Part shown: one piece after another, positions 28,101 to 39,299 of the stretch
Position numbering within the stretch: the first letter of the stretch is position 1
Layout: every line of letters begins with the position of its first letter
Program-made: the position numbers and the translations under genes
The notes under the pieces: generated by a model
What the model was told of the DNA's origin: nothing
The model's database searches: none
The model's input: only the letters and a program-made list of their open reading frames with translations
Source of the DNA: Enoplosus armatus
Lineage: Eukaryota > Chordata > Actinopteri > Centrarchiformes > Enoplosidae
DNA: 64,000 bases
NCBI RefSeq assembly: GCF_043641665.1
Contig: NC_092184.1
Location: 4,505,108 to 4,569,107 of the forward strand
Direction of reading: 5' to 3'

Positions 28101-28975
28101 GTGTGGCCATATGATGTGAAGAGAATGAAGACAAATGTGTTTTTGATCAATGTAATGATGTGGAGAATGTGTGAGTGAAACATGACTACAGAGATGACAC
28201 AGAGAGACAAGACAACACCAAAATGCTACCTGCGACATGCTGATTAATCTTGTATTGGCATCATTTATCATTTATATCAGTTATAATATTTGTTTTGCAA
28301 TCTTAATACCAGAGATACTGTGGAGTCCATCACAACACAAGTGATCAGACAAGTTAAAAAGTACAGATTAACCCAAAAGAAGTGAACACATCCATCCTGC
28401 TCATTATATCATTCAGAGTCAGAAATATTGGTGTGAATCTTTTTTATTTAAACACTGTGTCTGATTTTTTTGTTGAGTTTGGTTTCCATTAAGTCAGCAC
28501 ATTGGGAATTCTTGTCAACAGCTGTCCCAGTGTGTAAGGAAATCGGATTAGATAATTTGGCTTGTGTAATGCCCAGATCCAGAATAAGACCTTAAACGAA
28601 CATCAAATTTCAAACATTATTGTGCGTGTATACACACTATGAATGCCTTCCAAGAGAGATCATATTCAAGCAATTGTCGTGTCTCGCCTCTCTCTATGAC
28701 ACTTTTGCCCTCTGACATGGTTGGACAGCTTGTTGTACAAACTAGTTCCTTTTGAGCTTAGCCTGGCCCTTAGACTGAGGATATGAAAAGATTGGTGTGA
28801 GAATGTGAATGTCACTGAGATTCATCCCTTCCTGTCAGCCAGATGAGGCTCCTCACCACAAAGGGCTGGATATTTTTTCATGGCCTCTTTCATCATCATC
28901 AGACCCTCTCTTGCCCCTATTTATACCTGGGCTTTAGTCAACACTCACCTGGACCCCCTCACACACACACACACA

Positions 28976-29021
<46 letters not shown>

Positions 29022-29141
29022 CTCATGCATGCTACACATCAAAGCAGTTACAGTGGTACATGTGGCAGTCTCAAAGCACTTTGGGAAACACAGAAACACA
29101 CTTGGTTATTCTCTGCTGCTCTGATCTCTCTCTTTGGGGTG

Positions 29142-29192
<51 letters not shown>

Positions 29193-29976
29193 ACAGGTGG
29201 AGAGAGAGAGGCCTGCCCTTCTGGTCCGGCAGCCGTCAGACTCACGAGAATGGACAGTACAGCAAGTTCAGGACAGGCATGAAAACATTTTTCTTATTTC
29301 ACTGTTTGATGAAGCTTGTGTTTCTACACTGTGTCAGTATGGATACATGTAGCTGTTCCATTTCTGTTTTTACTAATGTCTCCACCCTGGCTGATATTAC
29401 CTGTGTTTACTATAATTTGAGGTCTTTACTGATGAGGCAGTTAGACAGACATCTTGTGTCATTGCTTGAATGAAAGAATGACAAAAGGGATATTAACTAA
29501 CAATCATCAAAAGATTGACAATGGAGACTCACAGAGAGTGTCTTGGCCAGGCTGTTGTAGGAATACTCTGTTGATCAGTACAGAGTTAGGTTTACACTTT
29601 AATGGAGCAGCTAGTCTTCATTAAAAGAGGAAAAACACTTTTCAACACGTTTGAAGTCTTGATTACATGTTGTATCTCGTCATCGAGCAAACTAGCCACC
29701 AACACAAGAATCACCAGACTTTTATTCAGAGTCGCAAAAGACAAAGACAAACGTGCCCTTTAGCTAACCCTAATCCTCTGTACTGAACACACAGAGATGT
29801 AGTTGATATTGATCTTAGCAAACAATCATATTTCCCAAAATGTCAGAGTATTCATTTAAATGTAGGATGGCTCAAGCTGTTGCTCGTCCAGCAGAGACAA
29901 GACATTATTTTATGATTACTTTCACTGCATGCAGTGATCTCCTGCTGTGTGTGTTGTGTGTGTCGGTCTGTGTGTC

Positions 29977-30013
<37 letters not shown>

Positions 30014-30939
30014 TAGACTCTTCAGAGGTCATCTGTGTTCGTTGGAGCCCCCTCCACTCTGACCCCCCAGCAGGAGCCCTCGTCTCCCTCCCCTTGGTCT
30101 TCAACCCATGACCCCCTGCATGTCAGCCCTGCATGTCAGCCCTTCAGGAACCTTGTATGAACCCAGAACCCTGTTTGAACTGTACAAGCTTCTATGTTTC
30201 CTGTAGAGAAGAAAAGCATGAAGCCCATAGAGAGACATTTGTGTGATTTAAATTGATTTTTTAAAATTTTATTTGACAGGGACAGTGCATGTTAATAACA
30301 TGACACCTAAAGCAAAAATGCTGTTAGTGTAGATTGCCCTTTACCTCAATGTTGTACCTATTATCAGACAAAATAAGGCTTCTCAAGTGTAGTTGACACA
30401 ATGACACCTTATCTGAGTGCTGTACAAGCCTAATGTACAGAGAGTTGCAAGTGGCATCACAAACTCCATATACTGTAAATCCTTTGATAACCACCAATGA
30501 CCTCTACTGCAGTATAGGAATCCTGTAGTCTTTATACAGCTTGTGTGTCCTTGCATTATGGATCAAACTCAGCAGTTTGTACTAGTACTTTTTTTTTAAT
30601 CTCATCTTTGCATTTATGGATGCATGGCTGTCTTACACCTGTTTATATACTTTCAATTCTAACATTAACTTTGCTTGGATACCTGCCGGTACTTTCCCCA
30701 CCCCCAACCCCCTCATATATGTTTCTGGTTCACCCTTGCCTTGAGCCCTTTCTCCTCCAGTATGGCCTCTGTAATTACCCACAATGCACCTTGACGTGAA
30801 GGTATAAACTCTAAACTGTTTGACCTTTGCAGAGCTGAGTGATGTGTGGTCCATCTCCAGCGTCAGCGTGCAGCCGGACCTACGGAGTACGCCCAGTTCA
30901 CCCAGTATCCCTCACCTGCCCACCATCACAGAGGAGTGA
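13442..30939 (+). CDS. gdpd4: Glycerophosphodiester phosphodiesterase domain protein, GDPD4-like
   Basis: A multipass membrane enzyme of the GDPD4/GDPD5 group, expected to hydrolyse glycerophosphodiesters or related lipids. I joined 16 coding exons: 13442-13503, 14774-14879, 15422-15525, 15780-15873, 16351-16410, 16514-16612, 16840-16933, 19015-19160, 19411-19493, 21289-21439, 21965-22183, 22889-23046, 26205-26352, 27855-27937, 29197-29276, 30833-30939. They give one open frame of 597 codons ending in TGA, and all phases agree. All introns are GT-AG except the last, which reads GC-AG. The start ATG gives [10 protein letters not shown]. The following [20 protein letters not shown] matches the GDPD5 N-terminal block. 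Family-level identity is secure. GDPD4 rather than GDPD5 is inferred from the convergent MYO7A neighbour, as in human. Least certain are the first few residues and the last exon. Confidence 0.9.
14902..14964. repeat. (CA)n microsatellite behind the exon 2 donor
   Basis: CA repeat with two AT interruptions, starting about 22 bases after the 5' splice site of GDPD exon 2. Confidence 0.95.
18720..18880. mobile_element. Small hAT-like non-autonomous element (MITE)
   Basis: The left end reads CGGTGGTTCCCAAAGTT. The right end, read on the other strand, is CAGGGGTTCCCAAAGTG. These are inverted ends of the CAGGGGTTCCCAA type typical of hAT-family elements. The interior is 161 bases, AT-rich and non-coding. 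I could not see an intact 8-bp target duplication, so the copy is old or its edges are slightly off. It lies in intron 7 of the GDPD gene. Confidence 0.6.
19015..19160 (+). CDS. gdpd4: GDPD exon 8: membrane helix 5 and the HRG motif
   Basis: Residues 206-255. A hydrophobic helix at about 210-230 ([20 protein letters not shown]) leads through [18 protein letters not shown] into HRGAPM. His250 and Arg251 are the first catalytic pair of the GDPD fold. The donor follows ATG of this motif, so the active site is split between exons 8, 9 and 10. Confidence 0.92.
19332..19408. repeat. (TG)n running into the exon 9 acceptor
   Basis: TG repeat, interrupted by TTGT and GC, that continues to the final TAG acceptor at 19410. 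The 3' splice site of exon 9 therefore has TG units where a polypyrimidine tract would normally be. Confidence 0.95.
19411..21439 (+). CDS. gdpd4: GDPD exons 9-10: core of the catalytic domain
   Basis: Residues 256-333. LAPENT supplies Glu259, GLETDV supplies the Glu277-x-Asp279 metal-binding pair, and [17 protein letters not shown] supplies the catalytic His292. All residues expected of an active GDPD enzyme are present. Exon 9 (19411-19493, 83 nt) is not a multiple of three, so its skipping would break the frame and remove the metal ligands. Exon 10 (21289-21439) continues through the conserved [10 protein letters not shown] block. Confidence 0.93.
19512..19603. repeat. (GT)n microsatellite behind the exon 9 donor
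   Basis: A pure GT run of about 92 bases starting 18 bases after the 5' splice site of exon 9. Confidence 0.97.
20861..20887. repeat. Short (GT)n microsatellite
   Basis: GT run in intron 9 of the GDPD gene, followed by CTGT units. Confidence 0.9.
21965..26352 (+). CDS. gdpd4: GDPD exons 11-13: distal half of the catalytic domain
   Basis: Residues 334-508, exons 21965-22183, 22889-23046 and 26205-26352. Conserved pieces include [84 protein letters not shown] and VTTNSIHIL. Each has a recognisable counterpart in GDPD5. Potential N-glycosylation sites (NQS, NTT, NSS) agree with an extracellular or lumenal catalytic domain. The 3.2-kb intron 12 is the longest in the catalytic region. Confidence 0.92.
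23291..23328. repeat. (GT)n then (GC)n microsatellite
   Basis: GT run ending in GCGCGC, in intron 12 of the GDPD gene and about 95 bases before the poly-G tract. Confidence 0.9.
23423..23458 (+). repeat. Homopolymer of 36 guanines
   Basis: An uninterrupted run of 36 G in intron 12, followed by about 320 bases of strongly purine-biased sequence (GA-rich to about 23780). Such tracts can form G-quadruplex or triplex DNA and are rare at this length. Its exact length in an assembly is unreliable. Confidence 0.9.
25104..25138. repeat. (TC)n microsatellite
   Basis: TC dinucleotide run in intron 12 of the GDPD gene. Confidence 0.95.
27855..29276 (+). CDS. gdpd4: GDPD exons 14-15: last membrane helix and start of cytosolic tail
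   Basis: Residues 509-562. PEEYSLMW is followed by a hydrophobic helix at about 515-537 ending in [11 protein letters not shown]. This topology puts the C-terminus back in the cytosol. Exon 15 (29197-29276) reads on to QYSKFRT. Its end is set by the only in-phase join that keeps the next exon open: a GC donor at 29277. Reading on without splicing gives a non-conserved open frame to 29473, which is probably intron. Confidence 0.8.
28961..29018. repeat. (CA)n microsatellite
   Basis: CA run in GDPD intron 14, about 180 bases before exon 15. Confidence 0.95.
29141..29190. repeat. (GT)n microsatellite at the exon 15 acceptor
   Basis: GT run that stops only six bases before the exon 15 start (TCACAG acceptor). 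As at exon 9, it takes the place of a polypyrimidine tract. Confidence 0.95.
29947..30011. repeat. Imperfect (GT)n microsatellite
   Basis: GT-rich run with CGGTCTGT interruptions in the last GDPD intron, just upstream of a possible alternative exon near 30016. Confidence 0.9.
30833..30939 (+). CDS. gdpd4: GDPD exon 16: cytosolic tail and stop codon
   Basis: A CTTTGCAG acceptor ends at 30832. Joined to the G left over from exon 15, the frame reads [14 protein letters not shown], then a Ser/Pro-rich run ending PTITEE and TGA at 30937-30939. The ELSDVWS block resembles the EISD/EVSDV region in the tail of GDPD5, which supports this exon as real. The last 34 residues are short and polar and could be a phosphorylated cytosolic tail (inference). 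Confidence 0.75.
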
Positions 30940-32275
30940 CTGGGGGAGAGACGGAGAGACAGAGACAGAGAAAGAGAGAGAGGCAAGATAGAGAGGTACA
31001 GATAATGAGAGCTGGAAAGCAAGTACTTGTTTAGAGAGACATGCCCCTGAAAGTATTTGCTGATAACATTGAATATTCATGGTTAAATAAGCAACAATCA
31101 AGTTGGATTAAAAGATGTGTTATCACATTTAAATTCAAATGTTGCACCCTTTTCCAATTAAGCCCCACCCCACTTCGAAGCAGTGAGAAAAGCTCAGAGG
31201 AACCCAGAAATCATTCATGTGAAATAATCAAAACTCATTTGTCTTTGATGAGGTCCTACATGAACACACAATTTTCTGCCACTCATAATAAGAAGTTGAT
31301 TGAGAAAGTATGTGTTCAGGGCCTTTAAATAAAAGAGAAAAGATGATGGAGACAAGAACAAGTGACCAAGAACAGAACAGAGAAATATGTTCAGGTAAAG
31401 TAAGAGAAGAGGGCAAACTCTTGTCTTTCTCCACTTCGTCTCTCATCCTCTCTCAGTCTGTGGGCCGACTTCCTGCAGGAACTGAACTGCTGAACCAAAC
31501 CTCATTGACGGATCTGCCATCAGGGACGGAGCAGAGGGACTCTGGACACGAGCCTAGGAGCACCAGTGTTCATTTCCATACTGTAATCTCATAGATGCCA
31601 TTCAAACGCCTGGGCAGTGAGGAGCGTTAAACACTAACCCGGAGGCCGACATGCTTGAGAACATTTTCATCTCTGGTCATTCAACATCACCAGCCAAGCT
31701 CAACAACGCGAGACGTTAAAGAAACTAAACCTCATAAAAGAAAGAATATATACTGCTGTAGTAATACATCACTTTCACTGTCTCCGCCTTGTGTTTCTAG
31801 TGAAAACCAAATGTTTGTCAAAGGAAGAGCGGCAGAGTGAAGGTGAAGCTCTGAGTGAGTGAAAGGTGATGGTGATGAAAATTGAAACTTCGGAGCAGGA
31901 GACATGTGAACAATGATCAAATGGAGTATTTTCTGTAGGACCTATACTTTTTCATTTTCAGCTGTACAGATATCAGGTGCATTAGACCAAACCTTAAACC
32001 ATGTCTTAAATTTTAATCTCTGTGTCTGTGAGTTGTTGGATGCGGTGTATGAACTGTACACTGTTGGACTGACAGAATGAATGTAAACCTGAGGCTTGAG
32101 AAGGTAATGTTAGTTACTATTTATGTTTTGTACTAAAGTGAATGTATTAGCGGGCCATGTTTCTCAAAAGCATATGAGGACTGTTTTGGCCGGGAGTCAT
32201 TTCAGTTTGGCTACAGATTTGTGCCAAATGTAGTATCAGCTGCTCTAAATAAAGATGAAGATGCTTTTGAGAAAC
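30940..32275 (+). other. gdpd4: Probable 3' UTR of the GDPD gene
   Basis: Non-coding sequence after the TGA. AATAAA hexamers occur at 31328-31333 and 32248-32253; the second, followed by a G/T-containing stretch, is the better late site. The 3' end is therefore estimated at about 32270-32280. The open frame at 31310-31594 inside it shows no conserved motif; see the findings for its possible use as an alternative last exon. Confidence 0.45.
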
Positions 32276-32281
32276 CAGACC
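32153..32281. mobile_element. Inverted-repeat MITE of 129 bases
   Basis: TTTCTCAAAAGCAT at 32160-32173 is exactly mirrored by ATGCTTTTGAGAAA at 32261-32274. With the outer bases the inverted ends reach 21 bp with three mismatches. The interior has no coding capacity. This is the structure of a small non-autonomous DNA transposon. It contains the AATAAA at 32248. Confidence 0.65.
32248..32253 (+). terminator. gdpd4: Candidate polyadenylation signal (AATAAA)
   Basis: Canonical hexamer about 1.3 kb after the GDPD stop codon, lying inside the inverted-repeat element. A second hexamer at 31328 would give a shorter transcript. Use of either is inferred, not shown. Confidence 0.4.
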
Positions 32282-35200
32282 ATGTACTCTTTTTATGAGG
32301 CAGCGAATACAGCATCTGCCTTTTCCTCAAATATACAAACATATGCACACTATACCATATGACTATATAGTCCATCTTTGCTATGTTGTCCTAACTCAAA
32401 CTGACTGATTTTAGATCTGAAATCCAGAGTGTTGTCTCAACTTTTCAGGTGTGAAATCCATGAGGTTGGGGGCCTTGATTGTCTGAGGGGTTTTGCCAGT
32501 GTGCTGCACAGTGTTGGAGGTGAAGCAGGACGTTCTGCAGTAAGTGCCATTAAAAAAGACATTATTGACACTATTCATCCAGCACTGTAATTTATATAAA
32601 AAAATATAGTTTCTGACAAATCTCCTTGGATGCACATCCTTGCGGGTGTCTGTTGCAAGGGATCAGTTTAACACAGCTGCTCATTTCATTTAAACTGCAC
32701 TCTGAATCCATGTGCACATTTTATCCAACTAGCCTTTCATTTAACATTTTATCTCCCATTCTGAGACTTTGCTAAATGTCTGACCTTTTAAGTTAAAGAT
32801 TTGGTTGGATTGAGGGTTGTCCTTGTGTGTCCTGTACCACCCTTCAGACTTATGTTGGACTCACACAGGCCTGGCTGTGGTCTGTCTGGCTGACGTGTTG
32901 CTGAAACATGTCTGAAGACAGACATATATGTTTGCCTGCAATCAGAAGTTAATAGACTATTTGTCTTGAAGAACTTTAAGGCAACATGAGGCCTCTGAAT
33001 GAGATTGTTGTTGATGCATTCCTCAGTCCTGAAGTCAGAAACAATGCAAATACGATCTAGAACTAATAACTAAGTAAATTAATTACAGTGCAGAATCACA
33101 TGACTGCAAATGCAACCAAGCAACTTAATGTACTGTATTGTATTGTAATATGAGTAAGTGGTTAGCACTTAGTTTAACTGTATTTGTGTTCCTGTTGAGA
33201 ATATAGTAGCTGACCTGTTGGGTAGGCTAAGCATTTTAGCTATAGTTATCAATCACTGCACAGCCATATTTATTCTATTGAATATGATGTTTCCCACCAT
33301 AAGACCGTTCGTTTGTGTGAGCGAGTCTGGTGACAATGCAGCACTGCATTGGATTTGCTTTGGAGATGCATTGCGTTTCAAGCCTTGCATGTGTTGGATT
33401 TATCCAACTTTTGTTTTATAGATGCTTTCTTAAAGTGATACTCACACAAAATATATCTTGGTAGTGTCAACCTCTCAGCTCATGTAGACTTTAATGGTGT
33501 CTATAAAGAGATTTCCAGTGGTGATTCAAGTGGTGACAAGTTTTCAGTTGAAAAGATATATCCCAACATCCATAGAGACTTGTGTATTTCACAGTCAGGC
33601 AAAATGGCAGCTCTCTAGTGGTCAAAAACAGCAGGCTCTGATGAAAGCTTCATGGCAGATTTGTCAGCATAGTGATTGTAAATATAATCCACCCAAAAGA
33701 TCAACACACGAGGTGATTCTTGAGCTGTTTTTGACCTCCGGAGTGCTGCCTCTTGTCCTGATGAGGGAAACAGACATTACATTGCCCCCAACTGAAGTTC
33801 AGTGCAGGAGTTCACTGGCTTCCTCTTATATAGAACTTTCTCAAACTGCTCTAGTATAATCCACTTCTCCACTATTCAGCTGTACGGTGTTACAAACTCT
33901 TGCTGAATTGTAGATGAAGCTTAACAACAAAACATGTGTTTTAGTCATATTTTGACAAAACAATGAGTGACTGGCACATACTGAGCATGCAGATGAAAAG
34001 CAGAGAAGTGGACAAAAATACATTTCATTTGATCTCTGTCTGAGTCAGCTAGCTGACATACACATTTCCTTGGTACACGGCAACTCAACAAAGCAAACTT
34101 ATCAAACTTATCTTTTAGCATTTAAATCTTTATATTTAAGATAAACATCCAGTTAAGTTATGGCTGTTTTACATTGTTTTCTCATGCAGGCAACCCTTGC
34201 ATGCTGCTCTGCACGTTATTTCAGTAATACTAGTGCAAGCAAACTTAAATTAGTGGGTTCAAACCAAAAAGAAGACCTAAAAGAAAAAACAATTAAGTTA
34301 ATGACACCAGATACACATTGTCAGGCCCACAGGCTGTTATTTAAACTCAGCTTCTCATTGTTTAATCTCAGCCACCTTCATGCCAGACTGGTGAACGCAA
34401 TTATAACCAAAAAAGATTTTCTTGGTCGCAAAGGCTTTGTTGATGTCTTTCTCATTTTCTGACCCATTCATAATCAGTACAACGTACCTGCTTTGCTGTC
34501 TTGATGCTTACAAGAGTGCCATGTTTAATCATTCAGCAGGGTATGTTCAAGGTCAGTGCCCATGTAATGGAATTATTAAATGGAGTTATGAATTTAACTC
34601 CACTAGTAGAAGTCCTCCATATCAAAGCTGTGTTTTATATTTGGCTCCATCACTGGTGTTTGATACTGGAAAGGCGACTTGCCCTGGCTAATACTGAGAC
34701 AAATTGTCATGCTTTTCCTTAAATGTCACTGATGATCCTGATTATGGATGCACAAAAACAGTAAAGTTGAAGAGATGCCTAATGTAAAGAGACATTTTCA
34801 GGCAAAGTGTGGACACAAAACATTGGATCTCTTAAAATCAGATCTTCTGAATTAGAAAATCACACTGAAATGAGGAGAGCAAGCATCAATTGTCAACATG
34901 TGCTCAACATTGTTTTTGAATAATGAACTGCAGCACTTGGTGCTGAGGAAAAGTAATCTAAGGTATGGAATAATGTTATAATATGGGTATAATAGTCAGG
35001 ATGCCATTCTTTAAAATGGTTAAATCTCTGTAGCATTTTACATCTTGTGCTGTATTGAACGGCTGTTTTTATTTTATTTTATAGAAGCGTTCCAAATTTT
35101 TTTTTACTGTAACTTTTCTCTGGTTGTAAATGCTACTGTCATCTGGTATTAAAACATTAGACAAAAGTTTGGTTGTTGGTAGCTCCGTCTGTGGTGGTTC

Positions 35201-36235
35201 TCCATCATTTGAAGTTGTTTATGCCTGAAGTGTACCGACATTCTGAAAGCTTATAGTGTGCTCTTTAAAAAAACAACAAAAACTTTTCAGTGGACATTTC
35301 AGTGATTAAGCAAAACATGTATTATTAATTTTATTATCTACATTTTTGTGAAATGTCTAATATCTCTACTAGTAATTAGAGTATGAAATCACATATTTTC
35401 ACAATATGAAAATAGGGATTAATAAATAGGGATGAAAACAGGAAATCTACTGAAATGGAAACGAAAACTAAACCGGAGCAGGAGAGAAATTCTTCTCAGG
35501 TACATCATATATTAAGAACTACTGTGCCACACTGACAGTTGCAGACAATGAAGACATATGGAAAGTGCTTGCAAACAAAATTAAAGGTACAAAATTACGT
35601 TAAAGGTAGGTACAGGAAACTCAAAATCATGAATTAGTAGGTTAATAGGTGTCACTTAGGTGTTAATATGCCTCTCAGCGCTTACAAATGTCACAAATGA
35701 CTGTATATTGCTTGTGTTGCTTCTTTATGTAAATGTTATTATCTTTATTTCCTGCTTCAGACGCTGAGTTTGAGGCCTCTTTGGCTCCGTCCAGACAGGG
35801 AACCCTGCTCCACCTGGGCGTCTCCTTTGACGTATGATTGACAGTCATTAGTCTAATAAATGTTGACAGGACTTCTACAAGACTTCTGTGAAATATTGGA
35901 CAGTGCAGGACTTTAACAAGTGGAACATGTACCATAAAACTTTATAATGAGTGACAAAGAAAAAGAGATTTGTGTTTGTTGCATCGGTAACTTGTCCTTC
36001 TCTATCTGCTGCAGCGTTTCACAGAATGCACTGCAGGGTCGTTGAGTGGATCTGTGTGTTGATATTTATTATTTATTTCCGTCAGTGTTCATTTGGTTTC
36101 TTGTTGGGTTGAACTTGAAGCTGCTCTATAGTGTTGTTAGTTGTGGTTGTTGGGGGCTCATCCCGGTCTAATACACAGTTTAAGACTGTGAGATTCCTCT
36201 GATACCTTTACACTGTGTGCCATGTGTGTTGCTAG

Positions 36236-36308
36236 CTGTAAAGTGCTTTGGGAACCGTGAAGGTTGAAACGCGCTATATAAGTGAGATCATTTGCCATTT
36301 ATCATTTA
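36236..36308 (+). mobile_element. L2-like LINE 3' tail
   Basis: 'TGTAAAGTGCTTTGGGAACC ... AACGCGCTATATAAGTGAGATCATTTGCCATTTATCATTT' (key parts) follows the GTAAAGCGCTTTG-GCGCTATATAA pattern found at the 3' end of fish L2-type LINEs. Only the tail is clear. The upstream 200 bases may belong to the same insertion but have no readable reverse transcriptase. Confidence 0.6.
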
Positions 36309-37780
36309 CAACATGTTTTGGCTTTGTTGTTTCTGCGGATGTCATTGATTTCTATTTGACCTGGGAAAAGAAATGGAGATTTTTAAACTTGAAATGCTTT
36401 GCACAGTGCAGACCATGTATTATTACTACGTATAGATATTATTCTTAGGTTTGCAAGAAGGAGTAAAAGTGAAACATTTTCCTTTTATCTTTCACTTAAG
36501 TCCAAATTGAGCTTTGAGCAGTTGCACCACGAAAAAGCAAAGTTAGATGTTTTGCAATGCCTGAATTAGTTATACGATATCCGTTAAGGTGTCAGGTGTT
36601 AATGTATCAGGATGCCCATGTTACTACCCAACAACATATTACTGAAATAGCATAACATAAACAAAGCTAACAAGTCAGCATGTAAATATACCATTATTGT
36701 AGTAACAAACATGTTGCAGGATCCTAATAAACATGATCAACATAACTTATTCAATCATTTATATCAGTCAAGTCAAAACATATTTAATATTTTATACAAA
36801 TGTGATAGCACACATCACACAGACCATGAAACCACTTCAGGAACTCGAGATGAATGAGTTATACAGTCATAGACAAAACAAAAACTAACACCTAAACACC
36901 CAAAAAGCAACACAAGTTTGCATTAGTCCACAAAGAAAAACAACTGAACAACATAAAGGTATCGAATGGTTGGCACTGTTAAAATACCAGTGTATTTTTT
37001 CATCATACAAAACAAAACAAAACCAGTGCAGGTTAATGGATGAAGGGTTTTACACATCAATTAATAAATGTACAAATCTTCACAAAAACGAGGCAGAGTT
37101 TCACCAAAACAATGAAGGAAACAAACAACATAAGACAGAATTTGATTTTTGATGTGAATTAATCAACATGTTATTTCTCTTTTTTTGACAAACATGCAAA
37201 GTTCTGGGTCTTTTTTCTAGAGCCATAACACAATATTTTGTATTTTAAGAGTTACTTTCAAAATAAATTACTTCGAGTTTTGACTCACTTAAAAGTAACA
37301 TTTTACTCTGAGCAGCTTTTCACACACCAGCCCAGGATACCACTCAGAATCCAGTAAGTGTCTTTAATGATTTCTTAACAATTCTCATGAACTACTGCAC
37401 TTTTTGATTGGATTTGAATGTCATGATTGTTCATCATTGTGTGTATTTTGATGCAGGTTCCAGATGAAAAATGTCTTTACATTTTATATCACAGCTCAGC
37501 CATTGTGTGGTGGTATGAGCTCGCTTAGTATTTGTTATTTTGAATGCCAGTCTTGGGAGACCTGCAAAGTAATTTTTATTTGTATTGATTTGCTAATAAT
37601 TGGGCATGTGAGTTTCTTAGTAAACAGGACAATATTAGGCAACTGTGCTGAAAAAAATGTAATGTGGAAAACAAAGCTGGAAAATCTTTGCATCAGCAAA
37701 CTTCAGCATGTGTTAAGACAAATGACAATTGTAACGTCAGTAAAAAGCTACACGACTGCTGAGTGTGATAGAAGTAGACA

Positions 37781-37953
37781 AAATAGTCTTTGAGGTCCAC
37801 TTACTAGCCTTTTCCAGTGCTTTTTGACTGCATCTTATGGTTTTCATCACTAAATAGAGTATTTGAATCATCTCCGTGACAAATGACCAAACTCCTTCCA
37901 CCGATGAAGACTGTGAGATGAAAAAGTAAGTGGACCTTGAGCTAAGATTATTT
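37781..37953. mobile_element. Inverted-repeat element between the genes
   Basis: AGGTCCACTTACT at 37793-37805 is mirrored exactly by AGTAAGTGGACCT at 37925-37937. Similar flanks extend the match outward (AATAGTCTT at the left, AAGATTATTT at the right). It is non-coding, about 150-170 bases, and consistent with a MITE. Confidence 0.5.
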
Positions 37954-39299
37954 GGTCAAACTACAGGAATGTTACAAAAGCCCTATAAGAACAGCAGCTG
38001 CACTCCACAGGAATGCTGGGTAATGCAGTCTCAACTGAAACAGAGAAACAAATAAGGCATGAAATGATAATAATAACCTGCAATGTTAAACAAAAGAGGT
38101 GTAAACATAAACCATGAATTAAGTATTAAAAAAAAACCCATACTAAAGTATAGGCCATCAATAGCAAACCTATGGGCTGGGACCCAAAGCACATTACAGG
38201 TTTCCAGTGTGTCACACATAAAAAAGTTTTAAATAAACTCAGGTCATTTAATGCTACTTCAGTTACAGTATTTGGATTTAAGGCCAGATAGATAAATGGA
38301 ATCTTGGTGAATGTTATTCAAAGGATAAACACATAAAACCACAGCAGGTACTGGTCAATAAAAAAAGAACAGAAAACACAAAACCTTAACTGTTTCTGAC
38401 CTCGTTTTCTGCGAGAAAATTACAGCCAATACTGTATCTGAGAAAGACTGTAAACTCAACAACTTGTTGCCTTCCTCAGTATTTCAAGATGCACAACGAG
38501 ATTAAATGTCTATAGCTTCACTAAAGCTCCTGTGATGCTCTAATGCTCAGTACACACACACAATACTAAATAGTTGGATGGATGAAACCTTTGATATTTT
38601 TAGATCCTTATCCCTGGTGAGACAAAACATCTAGCCTGAGACTGGTGCCACAGGGACGGTCATGTAGTTACCTAAATCAAACATGTTTACCCTCTGAGTT
38701 ATAGCTCTTTGTGTCAGACTCAGATCAACTTAACGTCTAACATGTTAACATGCATATTAACTCTTGGAGGTTAACCAGGGTTTCTGCAGTGTGAAAAAGG
38801 TATTACATTTAATTCTATGTGGTATTTGGCGAACAATCATATCGATCAAAGAAAGATAGTTCCTACTATCCTAATTATAATTCCTACTAATATAATGAAT
38901 CAATTAACGTGACCTGGACACAGATAAAGGACATGAGCTTCACAGCTACTGTAGTCCACCAGTCTCACTTGTAGTTTATAGATATATAATGACAGCCAGC
39001 GGAAAAGTTACTGTTAAAGTTTACTAATGTCACAAGAACATTACTCTTTTTCTAGGTAGCAAAGTCCATTAAAATGTTCAAACATTCAGGCAGTGAACAC
39101 CTGCTGCCACCTGGGGTCACTGCAACAGTAACTAACAGCTGAAAGGCTGAGGTGTCCTCAGTTGCATCTGAATCAGCCAAATAAAGTTAACATGACAGCA
39201 GTGCTGACTGTACACTGTATTTCTGTAAAAGCAGGTCTAACTGGTGAATCCTGAACAGAACTGGGGAGACCGACCTATTGGATTGACATTTTGGGGTTT

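Larger units (their letters stand above)
32282..39299. other. Intergenic region between two convergent genes
   Basis: AT-rich, no coding exon found on either strand. It must contain the 3' UTR of the minus-strand myosin gene (right part) and any insulator between the two transcription units. Recognisable items are a LINE-like tail near 36236-36308 and an inverted-repeat element at 37781-37953. Reverse-strand hexamers of the ATTAAA type occur near 38808 and 38247, but I cannot choose the myosin poly(A) site. Confidence 0.6.

Noticed and set aside
29197..29473. Reading exon 15 of the GDPD gene straight on to its stop at 29473
   Set aside because: The extra residues are not family-like, whereas the GC-donor join to 30833 gives a tail resembling GDPD5.
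31310..31594. 94-codon plus-strand frame in the GDPD 3' UTR
   Set aside because: Starts inside the 3' UTR and shows no conserved domain. Its second half could serve as an alternative last exon, so this is kept only as a possibility under the GC-donor finding.
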